DNA of 64,000 nt from Yoonia sp. F2084L (GCF_023015625.1 NZ_JALKAH010000004.1:310001-374000), one strand, 5' to 3'; shown: positions 17,136-27,407, numbered from the stretch's first letter. Notes: generated by a model not told the origin, from the letters alone. A program made the numbers and translations.

Positions 17136-18398
17136 ATGCATTCCATTTTGAAGACGTCGCTCGCGGCGTTGGTTGCTGCTGGCGTTACAGCGTCATCCGC
17201 TGCTGCTGATGGCCACGCGCTGTCCGGCGAGTTGAATATCATCTCTGACATGTCGAACCCTGCGCCGCGCGCAGTGATGGAAGGCCTTGCAGAAGACTTT
17301 GGTGCGCTGCACCCCGGACTTGAGGTTAATCTGACAATCGTTGACCGCGAAGCATGGAAAACACAAATCCGCAACGCGTTGGGCGCAAACCCACCGGACG
17401 TTGTGAACTGGTATGCAGCCAACCGTATGCGTCCTTATGTTGATGCTGGTCTGTTTGCTGACATCTCTGACCTGTGGGCCGAGCCGGAATTCGAAGCGCT
17501 GGCATCCACCAAAGGTGCGATGACACTCGACGGAGCACAGTGGGGTGTACCTTACACGTATTACCAGTGGGGCGTTTACTACCGCAAAGACATCTTCGAC
17601 CAGTACGGCCTGTCTGAGCCATCCAACTGGGAAGAAGAGTTGGCAAACTGCCAGACTCTGCTCGACAATGGTGTGAAGTGCTACACCATCGGCACCAAGT
17701 TTCTTTGGACGGCTGGCGGCTGGTTTGACTACATCAACTCGCGCACAAACGGCTATGATTTCCACATCGCACTGGCCCGTGGCGAAGTTGAATGGACAGA
17801 CGACCGCGTGCGTCAGACATTCGCCAACTGGCGTCAGCTGATCGACATGGGCGCGTTCATTGATGATCACCAGACATACAGCTGGCAGGAAGCGCTGCCT
17901 TTCATGGTCAACGGCGAAGCGGCATCATACCTGATGGGTAACTTTGCGGTTGCCGCGATGCGTGATGGTGGCCTGACCGATGACCAGTTGGACTTCTACC
18001 AGTTCCCGGTCATCAACCCAGATGTTGATTTCGCGGAAGACGCGCCAACAGATACGTTCCACATCCCATCGGGCGCGCAGAACATGGACGCCGCGAAAGA
18101 GTTCTTGCGGTTTGTCACATCTGCTGAAGTCCAGACCGAGATCAACAGCGGTGCGGGCCTTGGCCAGCTGCCTGTAAATGCGAATGCATCAATCGACGAT
18201 GACAAGTTCCTTGCGCAGGGTTTCGACATGCTGTCGAACAACGCAGGCGGCGGCATCATGCAGTTCTTTGATCGCGACTTTGAAGCTGAAATGGCCTCTG
18301 TCGGCATGGAAGGCCTACAGGAATTCATGGTGTTCCCAGACAATCTGGACGACATTCTTGAGCGTCTCGAAGAGACACGTCAGCGTATCTACCAGTAA
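17136..18398 (+). CDS. Sugar ABC transporter substrate-binding protein
   Basis: A 420-aa periplasmic binding protein of the CUT1 type. The N-terminus MHSILKTSLAALVAAG...SAAADGH is a signal peptide, followed by GELNIISDMSNPAPR. Internal stretches such as GAQWGVPYTYYQWGVYYRKD and FMVNGEAASYLMGNF are typical of extracellular carbohydrate-binding proteins. A GGGAGG ribosome site precedes the ATG. It leads the galactoside operon. The downstream alpha- and beta-galactosidases suggest galacto-oligosaccharides or galactosides as ligand. A 26-nt palindromic repeat follows the gene and may cap its mRNA. Confidence 0.9.
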   Translation: MHSILKTSLAALVAAGVTASSAAADGHALSGELNIISDMSNPAPRAVMEGLAEDFGALHPGLEVNLTIVDREAWKTQIRNALGANPPDVVNWYAANRMRPYVDAGLFADISDLWAEPEFEALASTKGAMTLDGAQWGVPYTYYQWGVYYRKDIFDQYGLSEPSNWEEELANCQTLLDNGVKCYTIGTKFLWTAGGWFDYINSRTNGYDFHIALARGEVEWTDDRVRQTFANWRQLIDMGAFIDDHQTYSWQEALPFMVNGEAASYLMGNFAVAAMRDGGLTDDQLDFYQFPVINPDVDFAEDAPTDTFHIPSGAQNMDAAKEFLRFVTSAEVQTEINSGAGLGQLPVNANASIDDDKFLAQGFDMLSNNAGGGIMQFFDRDFEAEMASVGMEGLQEFMVFPDNLDDILERLEETRQRIYQ

Positions 18399-18406
18399 GC
18401 TAAAGG

Positions 18407-18432
18407 GTAAGGTGGGTTCAAACCCACCTTAC
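18407..18432. repeat. 26-bp palindromic repeat, copy 1
   Basis: GTAAGGTGGGTT-CA-AACCCACCTTAC is a perfect palindrome 8 nt after the binding-protein stop. The same design recurs at 31300, 31346 and 55774. Between the binding protein and permease genes it could act as an attenuator that keeps binding-protein mRNA in excess. Confidence 0.8.
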
Positions 18433-18504
18433 TTACCCAACACAGCCTATCCGCAAATCTGATCTTAGATTTCCGCATGTGCTGTCCGCAGGGGAGACAA
18501 TTCC

Positions 18505-19431
18505 ATGGCAACCGCCGCACCAAACCGAGGCTGGTATAAACGCAACGAGATCGCGATTACGCCGTGGCTTTTCCTGCTGCCTGCGATGATCTTCTTCGCG
18601 GTCTATGTGATCATTCCAATTGGACAGTCGTTCTGGATTTCGCTCCACGAATGGGACGGTTTGGGTGACAAAACATGGGTTGGCACGGCGAACTACGAAC
18701 GCCTGCTCGGCTGGGGCGATGCCAACATCGACCGCAAGTTTGAGACATCGTTCTGGAACAACATCAAGTGGCTGGTGCTATATCTGCTGGCGATCCCCGC
18801 AGGTCTGTTCATCGCGCTTTTCCTGAACCAAACAGTCACAGGCATCCGTTTTTACAAATCAATGTTCTTCTTCCCCTTTGTGATCAGCCAAGTCGTTGTT
18901 GGTCTGGTCTTCAGCTGGTTCTACCTGCCACGCGAGGGCCTGTTGAACGCGGTATTGGGCTTTTTTGGTGCAGGCCCGGTGAATATCCTTGGCGATCCTA
19001 CACTTGCCACATACGGCATCATCGCTGCAGGCCTCTGGCCGCAGACGGCATATTGTATGATCTTGTACCTGACCGGGCTGAACGCCGTTGATCCTGAACA
19101 GGTTGAGGCTGCGCGCCTTGATGGCGCAAAGGGTCACAAAATGCTGTGGTACGTGATCCTGCCGCAGCTTAAGCCCGCAACCTTCATCGCCTTTGTCGTG
19201 ACAATCATCGGCGCGCTGCGGTCCTTTGACCTGATCAGCGTTATGACCAACGGAGGACCGTTCGGATCAACGCGGGTACTGTCGTTCTATATGTTCGAGG
19301 AATCGCTTTCAGAATTCGGGTTCCGCATGGGCTTTGGCGCGGCCATTGCGGTGGTCTTGTTCTTCATCATGCTCGGGTTCATCGCCTACTTCCTTTACTC
19401 CATGTACCGTGACGAAAAGGGAGCGCACTGA
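18505..19431 (+). CDS. Sugar ABC transporter permease (MalF/UgpA type)
   Basis: A 308-aa inner-membrane permease with six main helices and the EAA-loop region VEAARLDGAKGHKMLWYVILP that docks to the ATPase. It pairs with the second permease, whose start overlaps its stop. It lies downstream of the binding protein across a palindromic repeat, in the galactoside operon. Confidence 0.9.
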   Translation: MATAAPNRGWYKRNEIAITPWLFLLPAMIFFAVYVIIPIGQSFWISLHEWDGLGDKTWVGTANYERLLGWGDANIDRKFETSFWNNIKWLVLYLLAIPAGLFIALFLNQTVTGIRFYKSMFFFPFVISQVVVGLVFSWFYLPREGLLNAVLGFFGAGPVNILGDPTLATYGIIAAGLWPQTAYCMILYLTGLNAVDPEQVEAARLDGAKGHKMLWYVILPQLKPATFIAFVVTIIGALRSFDLISVMTNGGPFGSTRVLSFYMFEESLSEFGFRMGFGAAIAVVLFFIMLGFIAYFLYSMYRDEKGAH

Positions 19432-20279
19432 TGTTTCCAACCCCGCTCGCAAAGACGTCACGCCAGTGGCAGATCTCTTACCAAGTGCTTTTGCCCATTA
19501 TGCTGATCGTCTGGCTGTTACCGCTGATCGCGGTTGCCAATTTCTCGATCAAACCAGAGGCTGATTTCGTTAACGGCAACTATTGGGGTATCCCAAGCAG
19601 TTTCTCGGCGTTTGAGAACTACGGCAAAGTCTTCTTTGAATCGAACATGCCGCGCTATCTGTGGAATTCGCTGTTTATCACCATTCCGACGGTGATCGGT
19701 GCCGTCGCGCTATCCTGCATGGCTGGTTTCGCGCTGGGAGTGTACAAGTTCAAAGGGAACCTGCTGATTTTCTTCATCTTTATTGCAGGCAACTTTGTGC
19801 CATTCCAAATTCTGATGGTGCCAGTACGCGACCTGACTGTGAACCTGAACCTGTACGACACAAAGACCGGTCTGGTGCTGTTCCACATCGCCTTCCAAAC
19901 CGGGTTCTGTACGCTTTTCATGCGTAACTTTATCCGCGCACTGCCCTTCCCCTTGATCGAAGCGGCCCGGGTCGAAGGCATCGCTGAGTGGAAGATCTTC
20001 CTCTATGTCGTCCTACCTTTGATGAAGCCTGCGCTGGCCGCCTTGGCTGTGCTGATCTTTACCTTCATCTGGAACGACTATTTCTGGGCTGTGGTCCTGA
20101 CCCAAGGGCCAGACGCACAACCTGTTACTGCCGGGATCACCGAGTTCAACTCGCAGTTCCGCGCCGCCTATCACCTGATGAGCGCAGGCTCTATCGTGGC
20201 AGCCCTGCCACCTGTGGCCATGTTCTTTTTGATGCAGAAACACTTTATCGCGGGCCTCACCCTCGGAGCTGTAAAGTAA
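19431..20279 (+). CDS. Sugar ABC transporter permease (MalG/UgpE type)
   Basis: The second permease, 282 aa, with six hydrophobic helices and the EAA motif IEAARVEGIAEWKIFLYVVL. It starts on the last base of the first permease stop (TGATG), indicating coupling. The pair, the binding protein at 17136 and the ATPase at 15090 make a complete CUT1 importer. Confidence 0.9.
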   Translation: MFPTPLAKTSRQWQISYQVLLPIMLIVWLLPLIAVANFSIKPEADFVNGNYWGIPSSFSAFENYGKVFFESNMPRYLWNSLFITIPTVIGAVALSCMAGFALGVYKFKGNLLIFFIFIAGNFVPFQILMVPVRDLTVNLNLYDTKTGLVLFHIAFQTGFCTLFMRNFIRALPFPLIEAARVEGIAEWKIFLYVVLPLMKPALAALAVLIFTFIWNDYFWAVVLTQGPDAQPVTAGITEFNSQFRAAYHLMSAGSIVAALPPVAMFFLMQKHFIAGLTLGAVK

Positions 20280-20285
20280 ACCACC

Positions 20286-22370
20286 ATGAACCGAACCTAT
20301 CGTATCGACGATGGCCGTCAGACACTTGTTCTGGCGGCCCGAAATGACCGTCTGCCCGAAGTTGTCTATTGGGGGGCTTTGCTGCCAGCTGACGAAAATC
20401 TCGACACGCTGCATGCAGCCCACGCGATTGACGTGACCGGCGGAATGCTGGACGAAAATCCCGACCTGTCGATCTGTCCAGAGGCGACGCGGAGCTTTCC
20501 CGGTCAGCCCGGTCTGATTGTACGGGACAGCGATGGTACGCCGCTTCTGCCAAAGTTTTGTTTTGCAGATGCAGTGCAAAAAGATGACCTTTTGTACCTC
20601 GCCTACTGGGATAAAGAAAATCGCATTGGTCTGAAGTTTGCCTTCAAGAGCGACGATGAAACTCACGTCATTGCTTGTGAAACACATCTAGATGCGACCC
20701 GCCCCGTACACCTGCACTGGCTCGCAGCCCCCGTCCTACCGGGACCGCAGCAGTCGGATGAGATGATCGACGTTTCAGGCCGTTGGTGTGGCGAATTCCA
20801 ACTGTCGCGCACCGCCTGGGCGCCCGGCATGCGTTACCGTGAAAACCGCACAGGACGCACAGGGCACGAACATTTTCCCGGCTTGATCGTCCCCTGCCGG
20901 GGTGCAACTAACACCGAAGGTGAGGCGTACGCGTTCCACTATGGCTGGTCGGGCGGCCACAAGATGATCGCCGAAGAGCTGCAAGACGGTCGCCGCCAGA
21001 TCCAATGGGGACACGCCGCCCGGATGGAGACAGAAGCGGCGACCCAGTTCAAAACTGCACCGCTTTATATCGTCTACTCAGATACCGGCCTGAATGGCTG
21101 CGCCGTGGCCTTCCAACGCCATCTGCGCGACCGCATCGTCACTTGGCCCAAACCAAATGCGCCCCGCCCCGTGCATTATAACTGTTGGGAAGCCGTCTAT
21201 TTCGACCATAAACTGCCTGTTCTGCAAGACATCGCAGACCGCGCCGCCGCCCTTGGCGCAGAACGCTTTGTGTTGGACGATGGCTGGTTCGGCAACCGCG
21301 ACGACGACACACGCAGCCTGTCGGATTGGACAGTCGATCCGCGCAAATACCCCGATGGCCTGCACCCGTTGATCGAACATGTGCATGGGCTGGATATGAC
21401 ATTCGGCATCTGGTTCGAACCCGAGATGATCAACGAAGACAGCGACATCCACCGCGCAAACCCGCATTGGGTGTTTGGCGCCGAAGATCAGACGCTGGGA
21501 CGCCAACAAAAGGCGCTCAACATGGCGCTGCCTGAAGTGCGTGATTTCCTTTATGAGCGTATGTCGGCGATCCTGCGCGACCATCATATCGACTATATCA
21601 AGTGGGACCATAACCGCGTTTTGCCTATGCCAGACGCATCGCAAACGCGCGGGTCTTATGCGCTCATCGACCGCCTGCGGGCGGAGTTCCCGCTTGTCGA
21701 AGTCGAAAGCTGCGCTTCCGGCGGCGGGCGCATCGACTTTGGCATCCTGCAACGTACCCAGCGGGTCTGGTTGTCAGACAGCAACGACGCGCTTGAGCGG
21801 CTGCGCATCCAGCATGATGCAGCCCTTTTCCTACCGCTTTCGGTCACCGGCAGCCACGTTGGTCCGCGTCATTGCCACACATCCGGGCGCACCCTCGATA
21901 TCTCGTTCCGCGCCTGGGTTGCGGCGCAGCGCCATATGGGTTTTGAGATGGATCCGCGCGAGTTGGATGAAACCGAAGCAGCCGTGTTGACCGAGGTGAC
22001 AAGCTGGTGGAAGCACAACCGAAATTGGATGCAGACCGCCGATATCCTGCGGCTTGATAGCGCCGATCCTGCGGTGATCGCCGAACAGCAGCTGGCCCGC
22101 GACAAAAACCGCTTTGTGGTCTTTGCAGGCAAGGCTGCGACCAGTGCGCAGATCGCACCACGCCCCTTGCGCCTGACCGGGCTGGAACCAACGGCGACGT
22201 ACCGGATCAACCTGACGAACCGGAACACGCTGCACCGGCTTTCACGCGGCACTACGGCGTTGAAGACTGACGCGCTGGAAGTCTCAGGCGCGTACCTCAT
22301 GCGGCACGGTGTGACACTGCCGTGGTCCTTCCCGGAACGCATGTGGGTGCTGGAAGGCACGCGGCTATGA
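20286..22370 (+). CDS. Alpha-galactosidase, GH36
   Basis: A 694-aa GH36 retaining glycosidase that removes terminal alpha-galactose, for example from melibiose or raffinose-type sugars or galactosylglycerol. The (beta/alpha)8 core shows ERFVLDDGWFGNRDDD and WFEPEMINEDSD. The nucleophile is in YIKWDHNR (Asp441), and the acid/base region is SDSNDALERLR at 497-507 with CASGGGRIDFG before it. The N-terminal part is the usual beta-sandwich. No signal peptide, so it acts in the cytoplasm on imported oligosaccharide. The start follows the permease stop by 6 nt; the end overlaps the SDR gene by ATGA. Confidence 0.9.
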   Translation: MNRTYRIDDGRQTLVLAARNDRLPEVVYWGALLPADENLDTLHAAHAIDVTGGMLDENPDLSICPEATRSFPGQPGLIVRDSDGTPLLPKFCFADAVQKDDLLYLAYWDKENRIGLKFAFKSDDETHVIACETHLDATRPVHLHWLAAPVLPGPQQSDEMIDVSGRWCGEFQLSRTAWAPGMRYRENRTGRTGHEHFPGLIVPCRGATNTEGEAYAFHYGWSGGHKMIAEELQDGRRQIQWGHAARMETEAATQFKTAPLYIVYSDTGLNGCAVAFQRHLRDRIVTWPKPNAPRPVHYNCWEAVYFDHKLPVLQDIADRAAALGAERFVLDDGWFGNRDDDTRSLSDWTVDPRKYPDGLHPLIEHVHGLDMTFGIWFEPEMINEDSDIHRANPHWVFGAEDQTLGRQQKALNMALPEVRDFLYERMSAILRDHHIDYIKWDHNRVLPMPDASQTRGSYALIDRLRAEFPLVEVESCASGGGRIDFGILQRTQRVWLSDSNDALERLRIQHDAALFLPLSVTGSHVGPRHCHTSGRTLDISFRAWVAAQRHMGFEMDPRELDETEAAVLTEVTSWWKHNRNWMQTADILRLDSADPAVIAEQQLARDKNRFVVFAGKAATSAQIAPRPLRLTGLEPTATYRINLTNRNTLHRLSRGTTALKTDALEVSGAYLMRHGVTLPWSFPERMWVLEGTRL

Positions 22371-23125
22371 ACGCGACTTTCCATGATATCAAAGGTGCAT
22401 CAGTGTTTATCACCGGCGGAGGCAATGGCATCGGTGCCGCACTGACTGATGGGTTCATCGCACAGGGGGCAAAGGTCGCCTTCGTCGGGCGCTCTGATGC
22501 AACCGCGTTCGCCAATGAGATGGCGGATAAGCATGGCACTCGCCCGCTTTTCATCCAATGCGACATCACCGATACAAGCGCGCTCCAAGCCGCAATAGAT
22601 CAGGCCGTTGCCGCCCACGGACCGCTGCGCGCACTGGTGAACAACGCCGCCAACGATATGCGCTATGACGCATCAGAGGTTGATGAAGCGACATGGGATA
22701 GCCAGCAAGCTGTTAATCTGAAAGCCTACTTCTTTGCATGCCAGAAAGCGGCAGAGGTGATGGGGGCCAATGGGTCAATCATCAATTACTCATCCATCAC
22801 CTATATGATGGGGGCATCGGGTATGGTGCCTTATGTGACCGCTAATGCTGGCATTATGGGAATGACGCGGGCTCTGGCGCGCGAGTGGGGACCAAAAGGC
22901 ATACGCGTGAATGCGATAGCGCCAGGGTGGGTCTTTACCGAAAAGCAGGAAACCAAATGGGCCACGCCAGAAAGCAAGGCGGCATTTCTACAAAAACAGT
23001 GCCTGCAAGCATTCATCCAGCCACAGGATATGGTCGGTGGAACCCTGTTTCTCGCGTCCACTGCATCCGCTATGATGACAGGGCAAACGATGGTCATTGA
23101 TGCAGGCGTGGTAGGAACAGGATGA
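22367..23125 (+). CDS. SDR dehydrogenase, candidate galactose dehydrogenase, catalytic Lys absent
   Basis: A 252-aa short-chain dehydrogenase with the NAD-binding motif TGGGNGIG (about 17-24) and NNAAND. It resembles the xylose/galactose 1-dehydrogenase SDR group, and its place before dgoK and dgoA suggests oxidation of galactose to galactonolactone. Ser143 and Tyr156 of the active site are present, but the usual YxxxK is YVTAN: Asn160 (codon AAT) stands where the catalytic lysine should be. The start at 22367 overlaps the alpha-galactosidase stop by ATGA. Either the enzyme is impaired, uses a different proton relay, or is not the pathway dehydrogenase. Confidence 0.8.
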   Translation: MNATFHDIKGASVFITGGGNGIGAALTDGFIAQGAKVAFVGRSDATAFANEMADKHGTRPLFIQCDITDTSALQAAIDQAVAAHGPLRALVNNAANDMRYDASEVDEATWDSQQAVNLKAYFFACQKAAEVMGANGSIINYSSITYMMGASGMVPYVTANAGIMGMTRALAREWGPKGIRVNAIAPGWVFTEKQETKWATPESKAAFLQKQCLQAFIQPQDMVGGTLFLASTASAMMTGQTMVIDAGVVGTG

Positions 23126-24027
23126 CGGACCCAAAGATCAAAACCGATTGGGTCGCCGTCGATTGGGGTACCAGCAACATGCGCGCCTGGGCCATGTCGG
23201 CATCAGACACAGTTCTGGCTGAGGCGACATCGGATCAGGGCATGGGTAAGCTTACCCGTGATAGGTTCGAGCCTGCGCTGCTGGCCGCGATTGGTGACTG
23301 GATTAGCGGACCGACGACAGTGGTTGCCTGTGGTATGGTCGGATCACGACAAGGCTGGGTCGAAGCGCCCTATGCCACTGTCCCTTGCGGCATTTTACCA
23401 ACCGACCTCGTGCAAGCACCGACCACACACCCTGACCTGACGGTCCATGTGATCCCCGGGATCAAACAAACGAACCCCGCCGACGTCATGCGCGGCGAAG
23501 AGACCCAGATCAGCGGTTTTCTGGCCCGCAATCCCGGCTGGGATGGGGTGATCTGCCTGCCGGGCACCCATACCAAGTGGGTCCACATCAGCGCGGATGA
23601 GGTTGTCAGCTTTCAAACCTTCATGACCGGAGAACTCTTCGACACCATCGCCAAACAAACTGTCCTGCGCCATTCGATTGCGACCAATGGCTGGGATGAT
23701 GATGCCTTCGCCGAAGGTTTGGATATGGGGCTGTCCCGGCCTGAACGCATTGCGGCCCGGCTGTTCTCACTGCGTGCAAACGGACTGTTGAACGATATGC
23801 CCGGCACGGCGGCGCGCGCGCAACTGTCGGGCCTTTTGATAGGTGTCGAACTGGCAGCGGCAAAGCCGTATTGGCTGGGCCAGAGAATCGCCGTCATCGG
23901 TAGCAGCGGCTTGTCAAAACTCTATGTCGATGCGCTCGCAACACAAGCGGCACCTGCAACCCAGGTCAACGCATCAACGATCACGCTTGCCGGTCTGACC
24001 GCCGCCTACAAGCGTCTGAAAGGATAA
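23122..24027 (+). CDS. dgoK: 2-dehydro-3-deoxygalactonokinase
   Basis: DgoK phosphorylates 2-keto-3-deoxygalactonate with ATP in the De Ley-Doudoroff pathway. The 301-aa protein begins with the phosphate-binding VAVDWGTSNMRAWAM and contains VACGMVGSRQGW, RGEETQISGF and LPGTHTKWV, all characteristic of the DgoK family. It overlaps the SDR gene by 4 nt and is followed 3 nt later by dgoA, its pathway partner. Cytoplasmic. Confidence 0.92.
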   Translation: MTDPKIKTDWVAVDWGTSNMRAWAMSASDTVLAEATSDQGMGKLTRDRFEPALLAAIGDWISGPTTVVACGMVGSRQGWVEAPYATVPCGILPTDLVQAPTTHPDLTVHVIPGIKQTNPADVMRGEETQISGFLARNPGWDGVICLPGTHTKWVHISADEVVSFQTFMTGELFDTIAKQTVLRHSIATNGWDDDAFAEGLDMGLSRPERIAARLFSLRANGLLNDMPGTAARAQLSGLLIGVELAAAKPYWLGQRIAVIGSSGLSKLYVDALATQAAPATQVNASTITLAGLTAAYKRLKG

Positions 24028-24030
24028 ATC

Positions 24031-24636
24031 ATGGACCGCCCTTTGATCGCCATTCTACGCGGTGTGACCCCAAGTGAGGCTGCACCAATCGCCGCTGCCT
24101 TGATTGACACAGGGATCACGAAAATCGAGGTGCCCCTCAACTCTCCTGACCCTTTCGACAGCATCAAGGCGATGGCAGATGCATATGGGCGCGATGCGCT
24201 CATTGGGGCGGGCACGGTTTTGTCCACCGACGATGTTGGTCGCGTCGCGCAGGCGGGCGGAAAACTGGTGGTATCGCCCAACTGCGACCAGAGGGTCATT
24301 GTGGCCACAAAAACCGCAGGCATGCAAAGCTGGCCTGGCGTCATGACACCGACCGAATGCTTTGCCGCCCTCAAAGCCGGTGCTGACGGGCTAAAGATCT
24401 TTCCCGCCAGCTTGCTTGGCCCCGATGGCATCAAAGCAATTCGGGCCGTTTTACCCAAAGGCACGCAGGTCTACGCCGTAGGCGGTGCTGGCGCGGATAA
24501 CTTCGCCAAATGGATGGCCGCCAGCGCGGATGGATTTGGTATTGGCTCTGCGCTTTACAAGCCGGGGCTGTCGGTCGCCGAGGTGACGGCGCGCGCCCGC
24601 GACATTGTCGCCGCCTATGATGCGGCGGCAGCATGA
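24031..24636 (+). CDS. dgoA: 2-dehydro-3-deoxy-6-phosphogalactonate aldolase
   Basis: DgoA cleaves 6-phospho-2-keto-3-deoxygalactonate to pyruvate and glyceraldehyde 3-phosphate. The 201-aa class I aldolase of the KDPG family has Glu33 in [22 protein letters not shown], and the Schiff-base Lys122 in [22 protein letters not shown] follows. The neighbouring DgoK favours the galactonate over the gluconate version. It overlaps the next gene by ATGA. Confidence 0.92.
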   Translation: MDRPLIAILRGVTPSEAAPIAAALIDTGITKIEVPLNSPDPFDSIKAMADAYGRDALIGAGTVLSTDDVGRVAQAGGKLVVSPNCDQRVIVATKTAGMQSWPGVMTPTECFAALKAGADGLKIFPASLLGPDGIKAIRAVLPKGTQVYAVGGAGADNFAKWMAASADGFGIGSALYKPGLSVAEVTARARDIVAAYDAAAA

Positions 24637-25454
24637 TTTACGACGAAACCCAATGCCAGCTTGGCGAAGGGCCCCTGTGGCACCCATTGCGCAAGCAGCT
24701 GTTTTGGTTCGATATCCTGGGTAAGCGGCTACACACCAAGGGCCAGCACTGGCAGTTTGACGATTATGTCAGCGCGGCCGGTTGGACCTCTGAGACGACG
24801 CTGATGATCGCGACCAGCAATGCGCTGCGCCACTTCGATATCACCACCGGCGAACACCATGTCATCACCCCGCTTGAGGCTGACAACACAGTCACCCGGT
24901 CCAATGATGGGCGCGCCGATCCGCAAGGTGGTTTTTGGATCGGCACAATGGGGATCGAAGCCGAGGAAGGCGCGGGCGCGATCTATCGCTACTACAAGGG
25001 CGAATTACGCAAGCTTTTCGCCCCGATCACGATCTCGAACGCGATATGCTTTGCCCCGGACGGCAAGACCGCCTATTTCACCGATACACCAACACAAATG
25101 ATCATGCGCGCAGCCCTTGACGATGATGGGTGGCCCAAGGGCGAACCTCATCTGCACATCGACCTGCGCGGCACGGACTTCCGACCCGATGGCGCGGTTG
25201 TCGATGCTGCGGGTAATTTGTGGAACGCGCAATGGGGTGTGGGGCGGGTTGCCGGATACGATCCCGCCGGTGCTTTCATCGAAAGCTATAGCTTTGCAGC
25301 CAAGCAAACATCTTGCCCGGCATTTGGCGGCGATAACTTCAGCACGCTCTATTGCACAAGCGCCGCCGTCGGCCTTGAAGGTCCAGATCAGGGCAAGACT
25401 TTCGCCGCCAAAACACACTACATTGGTCAGGCAGAACATCGGGTCATTCTTTAA
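24633..25454 (+). CDS. SMP-30/gluconolactonase-family lactonase, likely galactonolactonase
   Basis: A 273-aa six-bladed propeller hydrolase of the SMP-30/gluconolactonase/LRE family. The metal ligands are visible in [11 protein letters not shown] (Glu), [17 protein letters not shown] (Asn, Asp) and [19 protein letters not shown] (Asp). In this operon it would open galactono-1,4- or 1,5-lactone to galactonate after the dehydrogenase step. It is coupled to dgoA by a 4-nt overlap and separated from the beta-galactosidase by 48 nt. Confidence 0.87.
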   Translation: MIYDETQCQLGEGPLWHPLRKQLFWFDILGKRLHTKGQHWQFDDYVSAAGWTSETTLMIATSNALRHFDITTGEHHVITPLEADNTVTRSNDGRADPQGGFWIGTMGIEAEEGAGAIYRYYKGELRKLFAPITISNAICFAPDGKTAYFTDTPTQMIMRAALDDDGWPKGEPHLHIDLRGTDFRPDGAVVDAAGNLWNAQWGVGRVAGYDPAGAFIESYSFAAKQTSCPAFGGDNFSTLYCTSAAVGLEGPDQGKTFAAKTHYIGQAEHRVIL

Positions 25455-25502
25455 GTCCCTCACGCCATCATCCTGACCAAAGAAACGCAAGAGATCTCGC
25501 CC

Positions 25503-27407
25503 ATGAAACGCACACTTGGTGTCTGTTATTATCCTGAACACTGGCCCCAAGATAAGTGGGCCAGCGATGCCGCCCAAATGGTCGCTACCGGACTAACTTG
25601 GGTCAGGATCGGTGAGTTCGGGTGGAGCCGGATGGAACCGTCACCAGAGACATTCACTTGGGATTGGCTGGATCACGCGATTGAAGTGCTGGGCGGCGCA
25701 GGGTTAAAAGTCATCCTTGGCACACCGACAGCCACGCCACCTCGCTGGATGATCGACAAGCATCCCGACATGCTCGCAGTGGATGCCGAAGGACGCCCCC
25801 GCAAATTTGGCTCGCGCCGTCATTATGATTTCAGCCATCTGGGTTATCGTGACGAATGTCGGAGGATCGCCCGGCTAATGGGGGAACGCTATGGCGCAAA
25901 CCCCCATATCGCCGCCTGGCAGATCGACAACGAATACGATTGCCACGATACCACGCTCAGCTATTCAGACGCAGCGCGGCGTGGATTTCAGGACTGGCTG
26001 GCACAAAAATATCAGTCAACCGACGCGCTGAACCGGGCTTGGGGCAATGTGTTCTGGTCGATGGAATATGACAGCTTTGACCAGATTGATCTGCCCAACC
26101 TGACCGTGACGGAACCGAACCATCCGCATCAGCTGGCGTTCCGCCGCTACAGCTCTGATCAGGTTGTGGCTTTCAACAAGGTGCAGGCAGATGTGCTGCG
26201 CCGCCACACCAAGGCCCCGCTGATCCACAACTACATGGGTCGGATCACCACGTTTGATCATTGGAAGGTCGGGCAAGACCTCGATATCGCGTCATGGGAC
26301 AGTTACCCTATTGGCTTTCTGTCTGATCGGCTTGAGGGCAGCCCAGCATTCAAGCATGCATTTCTGCGCCAGGGTCACCCCGATATGCAAGCCTTTCACC
26401 ACGACCTTTATCGCGCGGTGGGAAAAGGCCGGATGTGGGTCATGGAACAGCAGCCCGGTCCGGTGAACTGGGCCCCTTACAACCCCGCCCCGCTACCCGG
26501 CATGGCGCGGCTTTGGGCGTGGGAGGCTTTCGCGCATGGGGCTGAAACGGTCTGCTATTTCCGTTGGCGACAGGCCCCCTTTGCCCAAGAGCAGATGCAT
26601 GCAGGGCTTTTGCGGCCCGACAGCGCGCCAGCCCCTGCACTGGACGAGGCCCGTCAGGTTGCCGATGAAATCGAGACGCTTGCAGAGGTAGGCACTGCGC
26701 CTTCACCGGCCGCGCTCGTTTTCGATTACGAAAGCGCATGGGCTTGGGATGCCCAACCCCAAGGGGCTGATTTTGAAATGTTCCGCCTTGCATTTGCCGC
26801 CTACTGCGCCCTGCGGCGGGCGGGTTTGAACGTGGATATCCTGCCGCCTGAAACGGCTGATCTGTCGGCCTACAGACTGGTCATGGCACCGGGGATTATG
26901 AAGCTTTCTGATCCAATGCGAGAGGCACTTGCCAGCTTCAAAGGGATCGCGTTGATCGGCCCGCGGACAGATACAAAAACGGACGAACTGAGCATCCCCA
27001 CACCGCTTGGCCCCAACCTGCCTGGTGCCGATATCAGCGTTAGCCTGACCGAAAGCATGCCCCCCGATGACGCCATTGCGCTGGAAGGCGGTGGGACATT
27101 TGCGCATTGGTTTGAACATCTGGAAGGCAGCGCCGAGGTACACGTCCGCACGACAGCAGGGCATCCCGCGATCATGGGTACAGCGCATTTGCGCTATCTG
27201 GCGGGCTGGCCAGATGATGCGACCTTTGATCAGATCATCGCCGATGCTTGCGGTGAACTTGACCTCAAAACCCAACAATTGCCCGACGGACTGCGTATCC
27301 GTGACACCGCCACCCATCGTTTCGTCTTCAACTACGCCAATCACCCGACTGACTGGCACGGCACAACGATCCCCGCTGCTGGCGTGCATTGGGAGCCGCT
27401 ATCGTGA
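25503..27407 (+). CDS. Beta-galactosidase, GH42
   Basis: A 634-aa GH42 enzyme hydrolysing terminal beta-galactose. The N-terminus GVCYYPEHWPQDKW is a family hallmark. The acid/base is Glu144 in WQIDNEYDCHD and the nucleophile Glu315 in WVMEQQPGPVNW; the trimerisation and C-terminal beta domains follow. There is no signal peptide, so it acts on imported substrate in the cytoplasm. The GTGA at its end overlaps the epimerase start. With the GH36 enzyme it lets the cell use both anomers of bound galactose. Confidence 0.92.
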   Translation: MKRTLGVCYYPEHWPQDKWASDAAQMVATGLTWVRIGEFGWSRMEPSPETFTWDWLDHAIEVLGGAGLKVILGTPTATPPRWMIDKHPDMLAVDAEGRPRKFGSRRHYDFSHLGYRDECRRIARLMGERYGANPHIAAWQIDNEYDCHDTTLSYSDAARRGFQDWLAQKYQSTDALNRAWGNVFWSMEYDSFDQIDLPNLTVTEPNHPHQLAFRRYSSDQVVAFNKVQADVLRRHTKAPLIHNYMGRITTFDHWKVGQDLDIASWDSYPIGFLSDRLEGSPAFKHAFLRQGHPDMQAFHHDLYRAVGKGRMWVMEQQPGPVNWAPYNPAPLPGMARLWAWEAFAHGAETVCYFRWRQAPFAQEQMHAGLLRPDSAPAPALDEARQVADEIETLAEVGTAPSPAALVFDYESAWAWDAQPQGADFEMFRLAFAAYCALRRAGLNVDILPPETADLSAYRLVMAPGIMKLSDPMREALASFKGIALIGPRTDTKTDELSIPTPLGPNLPGADISVSLTESMPPDDAIALEGGGTFAHWFEHLEGSAEVHVRTTAGHPAIMGTAHLRYLAGWPDDATFDQIIADACGELDLKTQQLPDGLRIRDTATHRFVFNYANHPTDWHGTTIPAAGVHWEPLS

